Assembly (NCBI GenBank): GCA_024364805.1
Contig: CM044498.1
Coordinates: 77,143,252-77,173,524, forward strand
Direction of reading: 5' to 3'
Source: Euprymna scolopes
Taxonomy: Eukaryota > Mollusca > Cephalopoda > Sepiida > Sepiolidae
DNA length: 30,273 nucleotides
Part shown: one piece after another, positions 1-11,104 of the stretch
How the letters are laid out: the number at the start of each line of letters is the position of its first letter
Numbering within the stretch: position 1 is the first letter of the stretch
Made by a program: the position numbers and the translations under genes
Notes under the pieces: generated by a model
Databases searched by the model: none
What the model was told of the DNA's origin: nothing
Seen by the model: only the letters and a program-made list of their open reading frames with translations

Positions 1-1264
1 GGCAACAGTATTCCATCCTTGGACGTACTTGGCTTTTACAACTAAAACAATTTTTTGGAAAGCCTAAAGCATCTTGCTTCAAAAGATAAACTTTTCAAGA
101 AACTTTAAATATTTTTACAAGAAACTGAAAACCTATTATATAAACAACTTTTTTGGCATTAAATGACCCTTAGAGGTTGAAATGCTGTTAAACAAACACA
201 CTCATCACTCTATGTGGAGAGTTGTGTAAAAAGATATTTGTTAACATTTAAATTTTTGCATGTCAGTACACTAAGTGAAGCAGGGAGAAAACTCCAAATG
301 CAAGCAGGTTGAGAAAAGCAATTATTAAAAAAGAAAACCTTCCGGCATCTGGAAACCTCTGCAGTAAAAGGGTGTGAATATTGCAGCAATGAGACAAGGG
401 CCTGGAGCATGGTAGATAGTGTAACCTTTAATAGGCAAAAGACTTTTTTGTTGTTCAAGAGGGAAAGATAAATGTTTAGTGCACCAGCCCGGTTATGATA
501 ACAATAGTAGCTTGTGGAGATATAAAATATGGGCAGGTGTGAGAAGTTTTCTAGCCCTGTAAAGGGAGCCCACCTTTCTTGCAACAACTTTTTTTTTTTA
601 ATATCTTCTATGTATTTATTCCAATTGATATTACCTGTGAATGTTTGGCTTTACTATAACAATTAACTATCCATTTGATGTTTGTGTGCTCCGGAAAGAA
701 AGGTTAGAATCTACATAAAATCAAAAAGTATATTCTTATGTAAAATTTAACAAGGAAGACAATAGAAATATTCCTGAATCTTTAAGTGTGTCTATAAGAG
801 AACTATGAGAGCATAGCCCCCTTAAAATTTATCTTATTTTGATGAAATTTTTATTGTGTATAATATTCTCCAGGGAAGAAAATAGGTAATGTCACTAAAT
901 AGGGTTTGTGGGTAAATATGTCTGTGTAGGCATTAAAAATGTTTCCTATCTTAAATATTATTACATAAAAAGTTATTTTGTGTAAAAATTTAATTTATTT
1001 TTATATATTTTTATCCATCTAAACTTGAGAAATGTTTTAAAATGTGTAAACATTGAATGAATAAAATACAAAATGACTGTCACCCACAATTTTTGTAGCG
1101 CAAGTAGCAGTCTTGACCTTGCGATCCAAAACCAAGATAGTGAAACAGAACGGATTGAGGCAAAACTGACAAGTCAGAAAAAGAAAATGAAACAACTGTT
1201 AATATTTCTATAAGTAAAAAGAAATTCAAAGGAAAATAATTTAAACAACTTTTATTTTTACTTA
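1..1264. other. Upstream intron or intergenic DNA, no gene seen
   Basis: AT-rich sequence with short A and T runs and no recognisable exon. Given the RANBP2 exon at 3132, which starts in the middle of a codon, this is most simply the intron that precedes it. The upstream TPR-coding exons expected for the gene are not visible here, so the intron is at least 3.1 kb or the earlier exons lie outside the window. Confidence 0.6.
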
Positions 1265-2078
1265 TCTATTATGTAAAAGCGAAACTGTGTGTGCGCACAC
1301 TTTTTTGTATGTCTGGCAAAGTCTTTTTTCGGTGGGGGTGGGGTTACCATGTCTTACAACTTTTTATATACTCCCTAGATTATAATATCTATGATTTATG
1401 AAAAGAGGTTGTCTCTTTTATTTGAGCGACTTTTACACGCTATTTTCATGCTATTTCTTACTCTTGCGTGTTTGTTTGGCTTTTTCGTATAAAAAAAAGG
1501 GAAACTGAATTCGAAGAAAATGTGTCTACCTAGCACTCGTGCCAGGCACATTCAGAAAGCAATCAGCTTTGATCAATGTCTGTCATATCAGAAAATTGCT
1601 ATTCATTTGAACACTCCCCTTTTTATGAGAAGCTGGTTTTCCTCAACATCTTGGAGAAACAAACAAATACACAGAAACTGGCTTGCAGCCAAAGTTAAGT
1701 GCAGAATTTCATTCCCCTATGGTGTGATGTTTGACCTCGTTAAATTTACGCACATGTGTGAACTCATTCACTTCACTTTTTAATTGTTTAATTTAAACCA
1801 TTCGCACTTCCTCTACCCTTTTAACTTCGCAGTAAGTTATCAAGTTATCACTTTCTTTTCTGCCTTCACCTCGAGGGTTTGGGTTTGAGCCTACCTGTCT
1901 ACGAACACTTTTTTTTTCTTTTTTTTCACGTTCTTTTCCTCCTTTGCTATTCGGGTTCGAGCCTGCCACTTTTTTCCTCCACACACACCGACAAATACCC
2001 GGGCAATGCCGGGCACCCCCGCTAATGTAGAATAAATGCAAAAAAAACAAAAAAAACATGAAAAATAATTTAAACAAC
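1233..2078. repeat. 17-bp direct repeat flanking an A-tailed insertion
   Basis: AAAATAATTTAAACAAC occurs at 1233-1249 and again, exactly, at 2062-2078. The DNA between the copies holds the Helitron-like element 1265-2025. It ends in an A-rich tail (about 2039-2057) immediately before the second copy. A flanking direct repeat of this length plus an A-rich tail is the usual mark of LINE-type target-primed insertion, not of a Helitron, which makes no target duplication. Confidence 0.6.
1265..2025 (+). mobile_element. Non-autonomous Helitron-like element 1
   Basis: The left end is A^TCTATTATGTAAAAG followed by a GT-rich stretch with GTGTGTGCGCACAC. The right end is a hairpin (CCCGG at 1998-2002 pairing with CCGGG at 2009-2013), eight bases, then CTAA^T at 2022-2026. 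A 5' TC, a 3' hairpin shortly before CTRR, and insertion between A and T are the textbook Helitron marks. It encodes no Rep/helicase, so it is non-autonomous (761 bp). The interior has two pol III B-box-like stretches, GGGTTTGAGCC near 1878 and GGGTTCGAGCC near 1952. The 87-codon open frame at 1520 shows no family resemblance. Four related elements lie elsewhere in the window. Confidence 0.65.
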
Positions 2079-2171
2079 AGTACTTATGCACTTATGTTAC
2101 TGTGTTATTTTTTAAAAATCCGATTTTCAAGTTAAAATCAAGTTTTATGATATCTTAATTAAATTTTTAGG

Positions 2172-2498
2172 CACTCTTACTTTCTCAAAAAGGAAGCCCC
2201 ATTCTGCATAATCTGCCAGGAGCCATACACAGTCAGTCATATACTAACAAGATGTGAAGACCTTAAAATAAATCACCTAAATCTATATAATGAAAAAACT
2301 GTACAGGACATATTCACTCCTGTAGACCCAATTACCCTCCTCAAATATTTCAAGATAACAGGGTTACTCAACAACAAAAAAAAGTACCTTATTTAACTAT
2401 ATAAACATTGACACTGAACACCAGAAACTTATAATGTATATAGGTGTATAACCAAAATTGAAAATTAAAAAAACAAACAAACAAAAACAAAAAAAAAT
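2172..2498 (+). mobile_element. LINE 3' fragment with CCHC-type C-terminal tail
   Basis: An open stretch 2172-2396 encodes about 74 residues with the pattern C-x2-C-x(7)-H-x4-C (FCIICQEPYTVSHILTRCED) and a tail of the type NEKTVQDIFTPVDP...LLKYFKITGLL. That is the zinc-finger-like end of the ORF2 protein in some I/Jockey-like non-LTR retrotransposons. A stop at 2394 is followed by about 100 bp ending in an A-rich tail (AAACAAACAAACAAAAAC). The rest of the element is missing, so this is a heavily 5'-truncated copy. Family placement is from memory of such tails. Confidence 0.65.
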
Positions 2499-3131
2499 TA
2501 TGGTATGTACCAAATGTCCTGTTTTCTTAAATATTTTTATGGCATTGATTCGTCATAGAATGATTAAACAAATTTGTTAGAAAACAATAACTAATTGTTG
2601 CTAAGCTAATTTTGGTTTAAATCCTTATAAAATTGTGTGTAATTGACTTTCTATTTGGTAGTTTAAATACTTTAAAATTTTTGGAAACTTACAAAATCAT
2701 TCACTTAAAAATAAAAAGAAATTGGTTTTGAAATTTTTTTATCTGCTTATGAGGAAAAATCTTTAATAGGATTATAAAGAAGTTTATTTTTAATACTTTA
2801 ACCTATTACATTTTTAACTTTGATAAATAATAATGTGCATGTCATTAGTCGAGAAAAATACACATATACCAGAAATAGCCACATCATTTTAGTATAGATA
2901 TTTAATACCAATAAACTAAAAACTGTCCCAATCTAACTTATAATGCAAAGAGCAAATGGTATTTCTTTGTATCTTAAACAACACCTTTGTGTCATGTTGA
3001 ATATTAATGATTGAAATTTGCCAATTTATTGAATTTCTTTGAATTCAACTCTGAATTAAATTTATTTTTCTATCAAATTATTTATTTTATTTCTTAATTT
3101 CTCTAATTGTTCCTTGACTTCATATTTCCAG

Positions 3132-3261
3132 ATTTGACCAATTATTGTTAACTGCTGCAACTATGGAACATCGCCAACCAGAGTGGGGAGCATTCGTCAA
3201 GGAAATGAAAGGATGTTTTTTCTTTTTTGGTGGCACATTATTATTCAAGAGAGCTCTCAAA
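3132..3261 (+). CDS. RANBP2: RANBP2 exon 1 of window (residues 1-43)
   Basis: A pyrimidine-rich stretch and TTTCCAG precede 3132, and GTAAGA follows 3261. One base completes a codon from the unseen upstream exon, then 43 codons follow, beginning FDQ and ending GGTLLFKRALK (phase 0 at the 3' end). WGAFVKEMKG...GGTLLFK parallels the human stretch FLEMKGHFYMHAGSLLLKM in the helical N-terminal domain. A run of four phenylalanines after GC replaces the human FYMH. There is no start codon role here: the internal ATG codons lie within a conserved helix. Confidence 0.85.
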
Positions 3262-4048
3262 GTAAGACAAAATTTTCAAGTTGTATAATAATGTTCTTGT
3301 TTCTATTTGAGTTATCACCTGATATACGGTTTGCCATCTTGGATTTGCATATAATGGGTATTTTAATAAAAACAAATCTATTCTAAAAATCCTTACAAAT
3401 GTTAATTTATTGTGTGTGAATGTGTGTGTGCATAACATTAAACATAACCAAGTTTCTTTCCAGTAGCTTTTCATCTGTGAACACATTACTATGAGATTGC
3501 TTCCCTTCAGACTTCAGCACTTCAGCATGGTTGTCTTCAAATTCAATACCAATAAATACTTATCATAAATCATACTCATAAGTGTTCAAATTTTGTCCAT
3601 ACTATTCATTTTTAATACTCTTATAAAATTCCTCTGACAGTTCATCCATCTCATGAACTCTATTCTTGAATGGCTTGATAAGTTGTGATTCATTAGTAAA
3701 CTGTTGATTAGAATTGTAATGCTTTGTCAAAAAAAAAAATTTCATTGAAAGTAGTTTTTCTTTTATTTTTAAATCAGATATTGCTATAACATAAACTATA
3801 AATCTACATAAAAAATTATAATTAAAACTAAAAATGATAAATTTTATATTAAAACGAAAAATAAATGTTAGTTTATTGATTTAAGATTAACAAATTTATT
3901 TTGCTAAAAAGATTTGATTATACTGGGTGAACCTTCTAGGTTTTCATGGTAGAAAATTAGTGTTTTATATGTCGGTTTTGTATATGTTTAAAAATAAAGC
4001 TTCCTAAATATTTGTAATCTTGAATTATTTTTTTCTGCCATTTTCAAG
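3262..4048 (+). other. Intron 1, nothing notable
   Basis: GT-AG intron of 787 bp, very AT-rich. It has short T and A runs and no coding or repeat signal that I can support. Confidence 0.7.
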
Positions 4049-4220
4049 GGTCAGTTGACATGGAAAGAAGCAGAAAATTTGGCTTCTATATGTTACCTTG
4101 TTAGTGAGAATCATCAACCAGTGGACAAACATAGCGAATGGTATCTTCGGGGTGACGGCTCTAAAAGGTTGTTCTTGAGCCATCTACATAAGCTTGGATG
4201 CTATAGACTTTCTCAAGGAG
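4049..4220 (+). CDS. RANBP2: RANBP2 exon 2 of window (residues 44-100)
   Basis: The acceptor is TTTTCAAG and the donor GTTAGT. 57 codons plus one base (phase 1). It starts GQLTWKEAENLASICYLV, matching the human helix QWRALSELAALCYLIAF. It ends KLGCYRLSQGG, matching human MMACDRLSQSGH. Between them is a loop rich in charged residues. The leucine/aromatic spacing fits paired alpha helices of the solenoid. Confidence 0.9.
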
Positions 4221-4903
4221 GTTAGTATTACCGCTATTTTATGCAACATTTTTTATTAGTGACTTTTACTTTTAATGCTGCAAAGATTTTCTTTTGGTAT
4301 TTGTACAAAATGTTACAAACGATACTGCAATAGTTTCCTTGAAAATAAGCTGATTTTTCAGGATAATTGTAAGCCCCCTCTCCTTTAAACTAAGCATTAG
4401 TCGAGAGCGGCAGACAGACAAAATTAGTAAGGATTCAATAGAAGTTAAGCAGCCTAACCTTTTAATCATCACTAAAGGAAGAAATGATAGGAATAGATCA
4501 AATTATGATTCTTGCAGGAATTTAACATTTGAAGATTTTCAAAAAGTAAAGCATTTTTAATAAAAAGTTGTATCCTTGCAAGTTTACAATAAATTGTGTA
4601 TTTTGATAATTGTCATTTTGCAAAACAATTGTTTACCAGGTATGTCACTAATTGTTGACCCCCATAGCAAAAAATACAAGTAAAAACTAGTAAAATGAAA
4701 TTAATTTGTCCTAATTTTTACTTTTTTTTCAAAAACATAATTTAAAAAATTGTTTGAAATCACAAATAAAAACTGTCAAATGTAAATAATTTTTTTAAAT
4801 TTCGTAAAATTTTATTAATTGTAATATTTTCAAACTCTTTTCTGTAAAATCAATAAAAATCGTATAAATTGGCAACATTTATGACCCTAAATTAAATATT
4901 TTT

Positions 4904-5062
4904 TAATTATCGGAATTTTTTTAGATGAGTAATTTGTATATTTTATTTATTTGCGGATTATTATTCTCATCTTTATAGTTGTGATAACTATGAAGATGAG
5001 GATAATAGTCTGCAAATAAATAAAATATACAAATTACTCCTAAAAAAAATTCCAATAATTAA
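4904..5062. repeat. Imperfect inverted repeat, about 76-bp arms
   Basis: The left arm 4904-4980 and the right arm 4986-5062 are near-complementary, with a loop of about five bases. The right arm (GAAGATGAGGATAATAG, TCTGCAAATAAATAAA) reappears in direct orientation at 5397-5455 as the tail of the SINE below. The structure therefore looks like two SINE tails facing each other. It lies in RANBP2 intron 2 and would form a long RNA hairpin in the pre-mRNA. Confidence 0.75.
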
Positions 5063-5149
5063 ATAATATATACCATTCGGTATGGACCCCGACAATGGAA
5101 GATCAGATAACAACAAAAAAAACTTGTATCTGTAAGACCAAAAAATCCA

Positions 5150-5455
5150 ACCTTGGGGCCTGTGGCATAATGATGTTGACTCTCTACAGTTCCAGGTGAG
5201 CATTGTTTAAAGATAGCGGTTTCAATCCTACCCAAAGCTGGCCAGAGGATTAGTTGGCCAAAATGGGGTGAGCTGAGAACAACTATGGAAGGCTGTAATT
5301 ACTAAAGGTACAGTTAAGATTCAGCATTCCTATCCTGTCGCGGTTAACCACCTGATGAAAGCCAGTGGAATAGTTGGCCAAAACTTTGTGAAAGAACAAC
5401 TATAAAGATGAAGATAATAGTCTGCAAATAAATAAATAAAATATCCAAAATTAAA
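5150..5455 (+). mobile_element. tRNA-derived SINE-like element
   Basis: An A-box-like TGGCATAATGATG (5163-5175) and a good B box GGTTTCAATCC (5218-5228) lie at tRNA-like spacing. They are followed by a body containing two related blocks (GGATTAGTTGGCCAAAA near 5248 and GGAATAGTTGGCCAAAA near 5367). The tail is built from AAATAAATAAATAAAA. This is the layout of tRNA-derived SINEs such as those known in cephalopods. I cannot name the family. No clear target duplication was seen. Confidence 0.55.
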
Positions 5456-6699
5456 TGTATTTTATTTCATCGTTCCTTGAATCTCTTATGCCACTCAAAA
5501 ACTGACACTTGATTCATGCAAAATGGTCCAAAAATAGTCTGAAGCATTCCATATGTTTCTGTGGCATTTTTTCAAGTTTATAACAGAATTTTATTGCATA
5601 TCGTTTTTCTAAATTATCCTCATATCTAGATTGCATTTTTGAAATTCACCAGCTGTAACAATCAGGCTTTAGTAGGGTGTATTCCAATTCCTGCTGTAGC
5701 TGTTCATTTGAACCTGAAATCGTAAAAATTGGTCAGTCCTCTAGTATGTATAGTAATAACATACTGAATTTTCAAATCTATGACAATTTTAAATGCTTGT
5801 ACAAAAAAAAAAAGTCTGGAAACTTATTAAATGCACCTCATGTTGATATATAGTACTAAATTTTGCATTAGGCATACTTGGAGAACAAATTTTCTAATAT
5901 GGAATCCATGATTGTTTTTAATCTTTTTAAGAAAGGACTTTTGGTGCTTCAAATAGTCGACAGATTGATTTTTTTTACAATACTTAATTTTCATGTCGGA
6001 AATAGTAATATATCCAAAAATTATGAAAATTTGGGTAGTAGTTGTATTGTGTGTTTAATAAAAAAAAAAAAAAAAAAATCCATCACTATGGTCTTAAAAA
6101 CAAGTCTGCCATCAAAGTGTTGAAAAGGGAGATAAGTATGTCCCTTGCATTTGCAATCTTCAAGGTGTTTATATCTAGGGAAAATGCAATTTGTCCTAAT
6201 TTTCCGTAAAAATTACTTTTAACTATAAATAATTTTATACTCTATGAATTTTTGGATGTATTATCATTTTAAACATAACAATTAAGTAAATAGCGTTGTT
6301 TTTACTTTACTTTAAAAAAAATCGATCCGTTGACTCTCTTAACAAGAATCAAATTTTTTTAAAGATAAAATAATCCCTTCCCCCAATACCTTTTCTCTCA
6401 TTTTGTTTACTGTAAAATTGACTTTTACAAATGTAGTAATGAATGCTTTTAACGTTTTTATACATATAAACAATTTTTTAAAAATATTTTTTTAGAACCT
6501 GTTGGCTAATTAATTTTTCAATATTCAAATTTATCGTCACAAAGATTTTAATTCTAGATGGCAATAACACAGTTCAGTTGTAAAAAATGGAATGAGTCTT
6601 AATTTAAAAATAAAGGTTGGGAGTTTAGTGTTCTTTTTAGATTTTTCCTGCAGCCAGGATTGCATATGTTTTAAATTTTGTCTTCGCTTTAAATTTCAG
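5456..6699 (+). other. Rest of intron 2
   Basis: AT-rich intron with an A tract (about 6060-6078) and one copy of the 11-mer AAGGGAGATAA at 6125-6135. The 81-codon open frame at 5878 contains a lysine run from the A tract and shows no protein-like pattern. No exon is seen. Confidence 0.6.
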
Positions 6700-6927
6700 G
6701 CCATGTTTTGAGTGAAATAGTAAAGAAACATTCCTCTAATTGGGTAACTGATCTTCGTACGCGTTGTGCTACTCCGGCTAGTAAGGAGCGCCTCTACGAT
6801 CTACTGTTTACCTTTAGAGAAATGCGTAATGTCAGAGACATGTCTTTCTTGCTTTCTGACTGTGGCTTTAGCAATATGGCAGCAACTGCTGTACCCAGTA
6901 AAGCAGAACTGGCTGAATATGATGCTG
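6700..6927 (+). CDS. RANBP2: RANBP2 exon 3 of window (residues 101-176)
   Basis: The acceptor is AAATTTCAG and the donor GTAAGT. Two bases complete the glycine of RLSQGG, 75 codons follow, and one base is carried over (phase 1). HVLSEIVKKH aligns with human HMLLNLSRGKQDFLKEIVE. ERLYDLLF aligns with ALYDALF. DMSFLLSD aligns with DTSFLGSD. The end, KAELAEYDA, aligns with ELEDLTRYDVG. The ATG at 6708 is internal, because the splice acceptor lies only eight bases before it. Confidence 0.92.
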
Positions 6928-6938
6928 GTAAGTTCTTA

Positions 6939-7001
6939 GCCTTTTCTTTTTTTCTTTTTCCTTTTTCTTTTCTTTTTCTTTCTTTTTTTCTTTTCTTTTT
7001 A
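6939..7001 (+). repeat. Pyrimidine (T/C) tract just after a donor
   Basis: About 60 bases of almost pure T and C, made of repeated CTTTTT-like units. It starts some 12 bases downstream of the exon 3 donor. It is a simple repeat; such a tract could bind PTB/TIA-type splicing factors, but nothing here shows that. Confidence 0.7.
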
Positions 7002-7070
7002 AACTCCTCTTCCGCAACATCAATAATTAATATTGTTACAAAAGAATTTAAAATGCAGCAAAAACAGATA

Positions 7071-7074
<4 letters not shown>

Positions 7075-7102
<28 letters not shown>
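7075..7102. repeat. (TA)n microsatellite
   Basis: About 14 TA units in intron 3. Confidence 0.9.
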
Positions 7103-7840
7103 ACTCTATTTAGTCATCTAAAATTCTTAGAATTTTGTTAAATCTCTTCTAAATGGTTGGTTTTCAACATTAAGTCGAAAACATCATTTGCTTTTTTACA
7201 TGAAGAGATTGAAGGGATGCATCTAATACTTTTTTTTTTTTTTTAATAATCTCTCATCTGAGGTAAAATGTTTGATGCTTGTCCAAAATTTCTCCTATAT
7301 TAAAAAAAATAAAATCTGTATGTACCCATGATGGGAAGAAAATATTGTATTCCAAAAATGATGTAAAAGCTTTATTTTTAAATAATAAAATCAAATTTTG
7401 TGGCTAAACTATGAGCAACTGTCTCACAACGCCTTTTTATAAACAATATCAAGAAACAAAGGAAATAACCTTAAAAATTCCAAGATTGTTGTAATGCCTA
7501 AGAATTCTCATTAAGCATTTAAAATTATTTGGCATAATGTCTTAAATTTGTAAATTTTTTTTTTATTAAATTTTTTTTTTTAAATTTATTAATTGACTTT
7601 TTGGCTAAGATAAGTGTAAACTTATTTAAAATGTATATTTTTTATCATTTTCTGCAAATAAATATTTCAAATTGCTGATCTCAGCATCCCAACACATTGG
7701 TCATTTCACTATTGACAAAATTATTGCATATATTCAATGTAAAATAAAAATGTATATTACAAAATGTTTTATTAGCTATTTATGAAATAAATATGTAAAT
7801 TAAGAATGCCCAAAGCTGATTGTGGGTGTTTGTAGATATG

Positions 7841-8633
7841 CTAGCAGTTCAGCCTAGATTTGCTTGGGCCCTTTGTACTGTTCATAACTTTATGTGCATA
7901 TGTATATATGTATATTAAAAAGTTTGACTCGTGTCCAGGTAACCTATATCTAAAATTTCAAGTGTTAGACCCAAAATTGGCGGAGGAGTTTGATAGTCTG
8001 CAAAGGTCAACTTTGACCTCTTGGCAGGCAAATTTTTGCCGAAAAACTGATTTAAAAAAGCTTGCTGCATGTCTGAATATCCTTCATGTAAAATTTCAAA
8101 TGTTTAGACTCAAAATTGGCTGAATAGTTTGTTAGAGACTGCAAAGGTCAAATCTTTTGAACTTTGATCCTTTGGCAGCCAAATTTTTGGCCAAAAACCA
8201 ATTAAAAAACTTGCCCTATGTCTGAATACACTTTATGTAAAATTTCAAATGTTTAGACCAAAAATTGGCAGAGTAATTTGCTAGAGACTGCAGAGGTCAA
8301 ATTGTTTAAAACTTTTACCCCAATTTTGACCCCTTAACATTTATTGTTTTGGGCTCAAATCAAATTAAAAAGTTTGATCCGTGTCCAAGTAACCTACATG
8401 TAAAATTTCAAGTGTTTAAACCCAAAATTAGTGGAGTTTAGTAGAGTTTTCAAAGGTAAAATTAGTGAACTTAGACCCTTTGACAGCCAAATTTCTGGAT
8501 GAAAACCGATTAAAAAGATTTTTCACGAATCTCAATACTCCTTATGTCAAATCTCGTCTGTAGACTGAAAATTGACAGAGTAGTTTGGTAGGAAATGTAT
8601 ACACACACACAAACACGATTTCACTTTTATAGA
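7841..8633 (-). mobile_element. Non-autonomous Helitron-like element 2
   Basis: Read on the minus strand, it starts at 8633 with TCTATAAAAGTGAAATCGTG followed by GT-rich DNA. This matches the start of elements 1 and 3, and the flanking base is A. The other end is less clear: CTAG at 7841-7844 is present, but the terminal hairpin is not evident and the next base is not the expected T. The interior is a degenerate tandem array. It lies in RANBP2 intron 3 and has no transposition protein. The open frame at 7860-8123 is part of this array and not a gene. Confidence 0.5.
7951..8577. repeat. Degenerate tandem array inside element 2
   Basis: A block of the form TAAAATTTCAAGTGTTTAGA followed by CCAAAATTGG recurs at about 7951, 8089, 8238, 8401 and 8546 (spacing 138, 150, 163 and 145). 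Between blocks is a second conserved segment (GACTGCAAAGGTCAAA...TTTGACCTCTTGGCAGCCAAATTT in varied form). One related block occurs in element 5 at about 29752. Confidence 0.8.
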
Positions 8634-9144
8634 TATATAAAGTATTTAAAAATTTTATGTTGTATCATAGAATTAAATAATAATTTTGATATTAATATAC
8701 TTAGGATAAGTGGAAAAAACTTTTGCAGTCATTGATTTGAATAGAAATTTCTTCACAAGCATAGAAATAATTGATGTGATTTGCATACCAGTTAGTCAAA
8801 TCAACAGTGACACCCATAAATCCTGTAAGTATAAAAGTTGTAAGAGAATGGGAGGTTGTAAATAATAATGCTAGACATGCCACCATCCCCGTTCAGACCC
8901 TTTCCACTTTCATTTCTATGGTGGCACCTCATTTGATCCAATGTTAAACTAACGTCATCCTAACTACCCGATTTACAGAACCCTACTTGCATCTGCTAAT
9001 TGATTCTTTTTCTTTCACTGCACTTAAAGTAATAATTCTTTTTTTGATTTAAAAACAAAATATTTTCCTTTTTATTTTTTGTTGTCACTACCTTCCGATG
9101 AACGTTGTTAGCTTTATGCTGAGGAGTTTGTTTGTTTGTTTCAG
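8634..9144 (+). other. End of intron 3
   Basis: AT-rich DNA leading to a T-rich acceptor (TTTGTTTGTTTCAG). I see no gene or repeat that I can define. Confidence 0.6.
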
Positions 9145-9237
9145 CTGCTCACCTTTTCAATGCATCAGATTTAAATAATATTGTCTGGCTGTGTCTACAC
9201 CATTTCAATAGTGCCAAAGATGAAAGTCAGCCTGCTT
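9145..9237 (+). CDS. RANBP2: RANBP2 exon 4 of window (residues 177-207)
   Basis: The acceptor is TTTGTTTCAG and the donor GTAAGT. Two bases finish an alanine codon, 30 codons follow, and one base is carried over. AHLFNASDLNNIVWLCLHHF parallels human AHNGSLQHLTWLGLQWNSL. At 93 bp it is the shortest exon of the set. The next exon joins in phase through a tyrosine codon split T|AT. Confidence 0.88.
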
Positions 9238-10465
9238 GTAAGTACTTTTATTAAATAACTTCTGACTTAATTGCACCTTTTTTCTTTAACAAATATGCAG
9301 TTAAAAGTTAAAAATATTGGGTGTTATTTGCACAATTTTTCAGCCAGTGTAACCTTTGAACTTCTTCAGATGTATATTATTGAATTCTAAAATCCTTTTT
9401 CAACTTCAACTTGCACAGAATTTCAAATGGAGCCACTTATTTAATCCACAAGGGTAGCATGCTTTTGTTCCTTCGGTCATGACCATGTAAAAGTCTTGTA
9501 ATTCGCAGCTGTATTCTTTGTATCATACATGCTGAGGATTGAACGTTCAGATTCTAGAAGAGTGTCATTTACAACTGAATTTTACCCTCACTTTGACACT
9601 TCTCTGTAGAATTTTCTAATTTAAAGCTATTGCAGGTTTTGCTTTTGATGAATATTTAATGGTAAAAAAATAATTTCAAAGTTACGATGACACGAGAAAG
9701 ACAAATGGAGTTCTCATAATTACTATAAATGTAATAAAGCTATAGATATAAAAATTGCTGAAATATCTTTGAAATTTACAGTTTAAGAAAACAGTAGCAT
9801 TGAATATGTATCGTCAACTCAAATGACTGAAGTGCTAATGATTTTTTTCAAAAATATTCTCATTTTATAAAAATATTTTTTTTTCTTTACACAGCATTTG
9901 TTTAGAATCCCCTCCCATGAAAAAACAAATTTGTACGATTGTATTTGTGACAAAATGTCATACACAATAAATCACAGAAATTAAGTAATATTTTTATATA
10001 AAAACTGAACTTTAAGTGTATTTAAATTTTTCTAGTGCCCCCACCCTTCTGTCTTAATGACTTTCTAAAATCGCTATTTGGAGTTATTTCCCTTGTATTA
10101 ATTAGACTGTTTTCAAGATGGCATCGCGAAATCATCACTCAGTTTAGCTATAAAATTTGATTCCTCTATACACATTAAGTTGAGCTTTTTGTCGTACTTA
10201 CATTGATATTAAAAGCCTACTTTTTCTAAGTAAATATTAAAACAAAGGTTTTAAAATACTCTTGTCATGGATATTAAAAGTTAACTAATTTGCATATTTG
10301 AAAAACAAACTTTATTCATTTTTTATGGTTTGTTATTGGATAATTGGTTTCATTTAACTATTCTGCTTAGTTCTATTTATGCATAGTTTCTACAGTGTAC
10401 ATAATTGCGTAACATTTAGGATGGAAAAGTTCTAGCCATGCACATGTATACATATTTCCTTTCTT

Positions 10466-10473
<8 letters not shown>
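9238..10473 (+). other. First part of intron 4, no gene seen
   Basis: AT-rich intron without open frames of interest or a repeat boundary that I can define. Confidence 0.55.

Positions 10474-10496
<23 letters not shown>
10474..10496. repeat. (TA)n microsatellite at a LINE 5' border
   Basis: About 11 TA units. LINE homology begins directly after it. Confidence 0.85.
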
Positions 10497-11098
10497 GCCT
10501 ACTGTAAAGAAGGTGGATTCCCTTTATCGAGCTAGAGGACTACACCTGAGAGTATCTTGTACCTCTACAATGCCAGCATTCGCCCATGCATGGAGTATTG
10601 TTGCTACATCTTGGCTGGTGCATCTACTACCAACCTCTCTCCCTCTTGGATAGAGTTCAAAAAAAAAAGTTTGGGATCTAATAGATCCCACTTTGTCAAC
10701 TAAGACACCACCACTGTCCCATCACCGCAAGTTGCATCTCTCTGCCTGTTTTACAAATATTTTAATGGAATTTACTTTGATGAACTCATTGCACTTGTGC
10801 CCACTCGATGTACATATCTCAGACAAACTCACTTAGCAGCAAAATCTCACCCCTTCACTGTTGAGGTCCATAAATGCCAGAAAGCTTTCTACTCTACTCT
10901 AATAGTTTCTTCCCTCAAACATCTAGACTTTGGAATTCCCTTCCTGCTTCCCTGACTGTACTGATATGCAGAAATTTAAATCTGATGTAAACCCATATCT
11001 TGTTCATCTTTCCTAGGTATGGTTCCAAATAGTAGCCCCTTATGTTCAAGTGGTGATATGTCTTGTTAGGGGTGAATGTGAGTAAATAAAAACACATA
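10497..11098 (+). mobile_element. 5'-truncated LINE fragment B (Jockey/CR1-like)
   Basis: Decayed C-terminal part of a non-LTR reverse-transcriptase ORF. It has pieces like LYLYNASIRPCMEYCCYI and LSLLDRVQKK, a LSHHR-K-LHLSACF region, a trace of RLWNSFP, and the CTDMQKFKSDVN terminus. These are followed by a short 3' UTR and GAGTAAATAAAAAC. The same order is found in the longer fragment at 22630-23750. The reading frame changes several times and has stops, so it is inactive. It has no reverse-transcriptase catalytic part. It sits directly after a TA microsatellite and directly before Helitron-like element 3. Confidence 0.75.
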
Positions 11099-11104
11099 TA
11101 TATA

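Noticed and set aside
210-587. 125-codon minus-strand open frame
   Set aside because: No recognisable domain, and the residue mix is that of AT-rich DNA read by chance. It has no splice or promoter context.
1520-1783. 87-codon open frame
   Set aside because: It lies wholly inside Helitron-like element 1 and shows no protein-family pattern.
7860-8123. 87-codon open frame
   Set aside because: It is made of the degenerate tandem units of Helitron-like element 2.
7951-8577. CRISPR-like or host satellite array
   Set aside because: The units are long, degenerate and contiguous, without unique spacers. They sit within an element that has Helitron-type ends.
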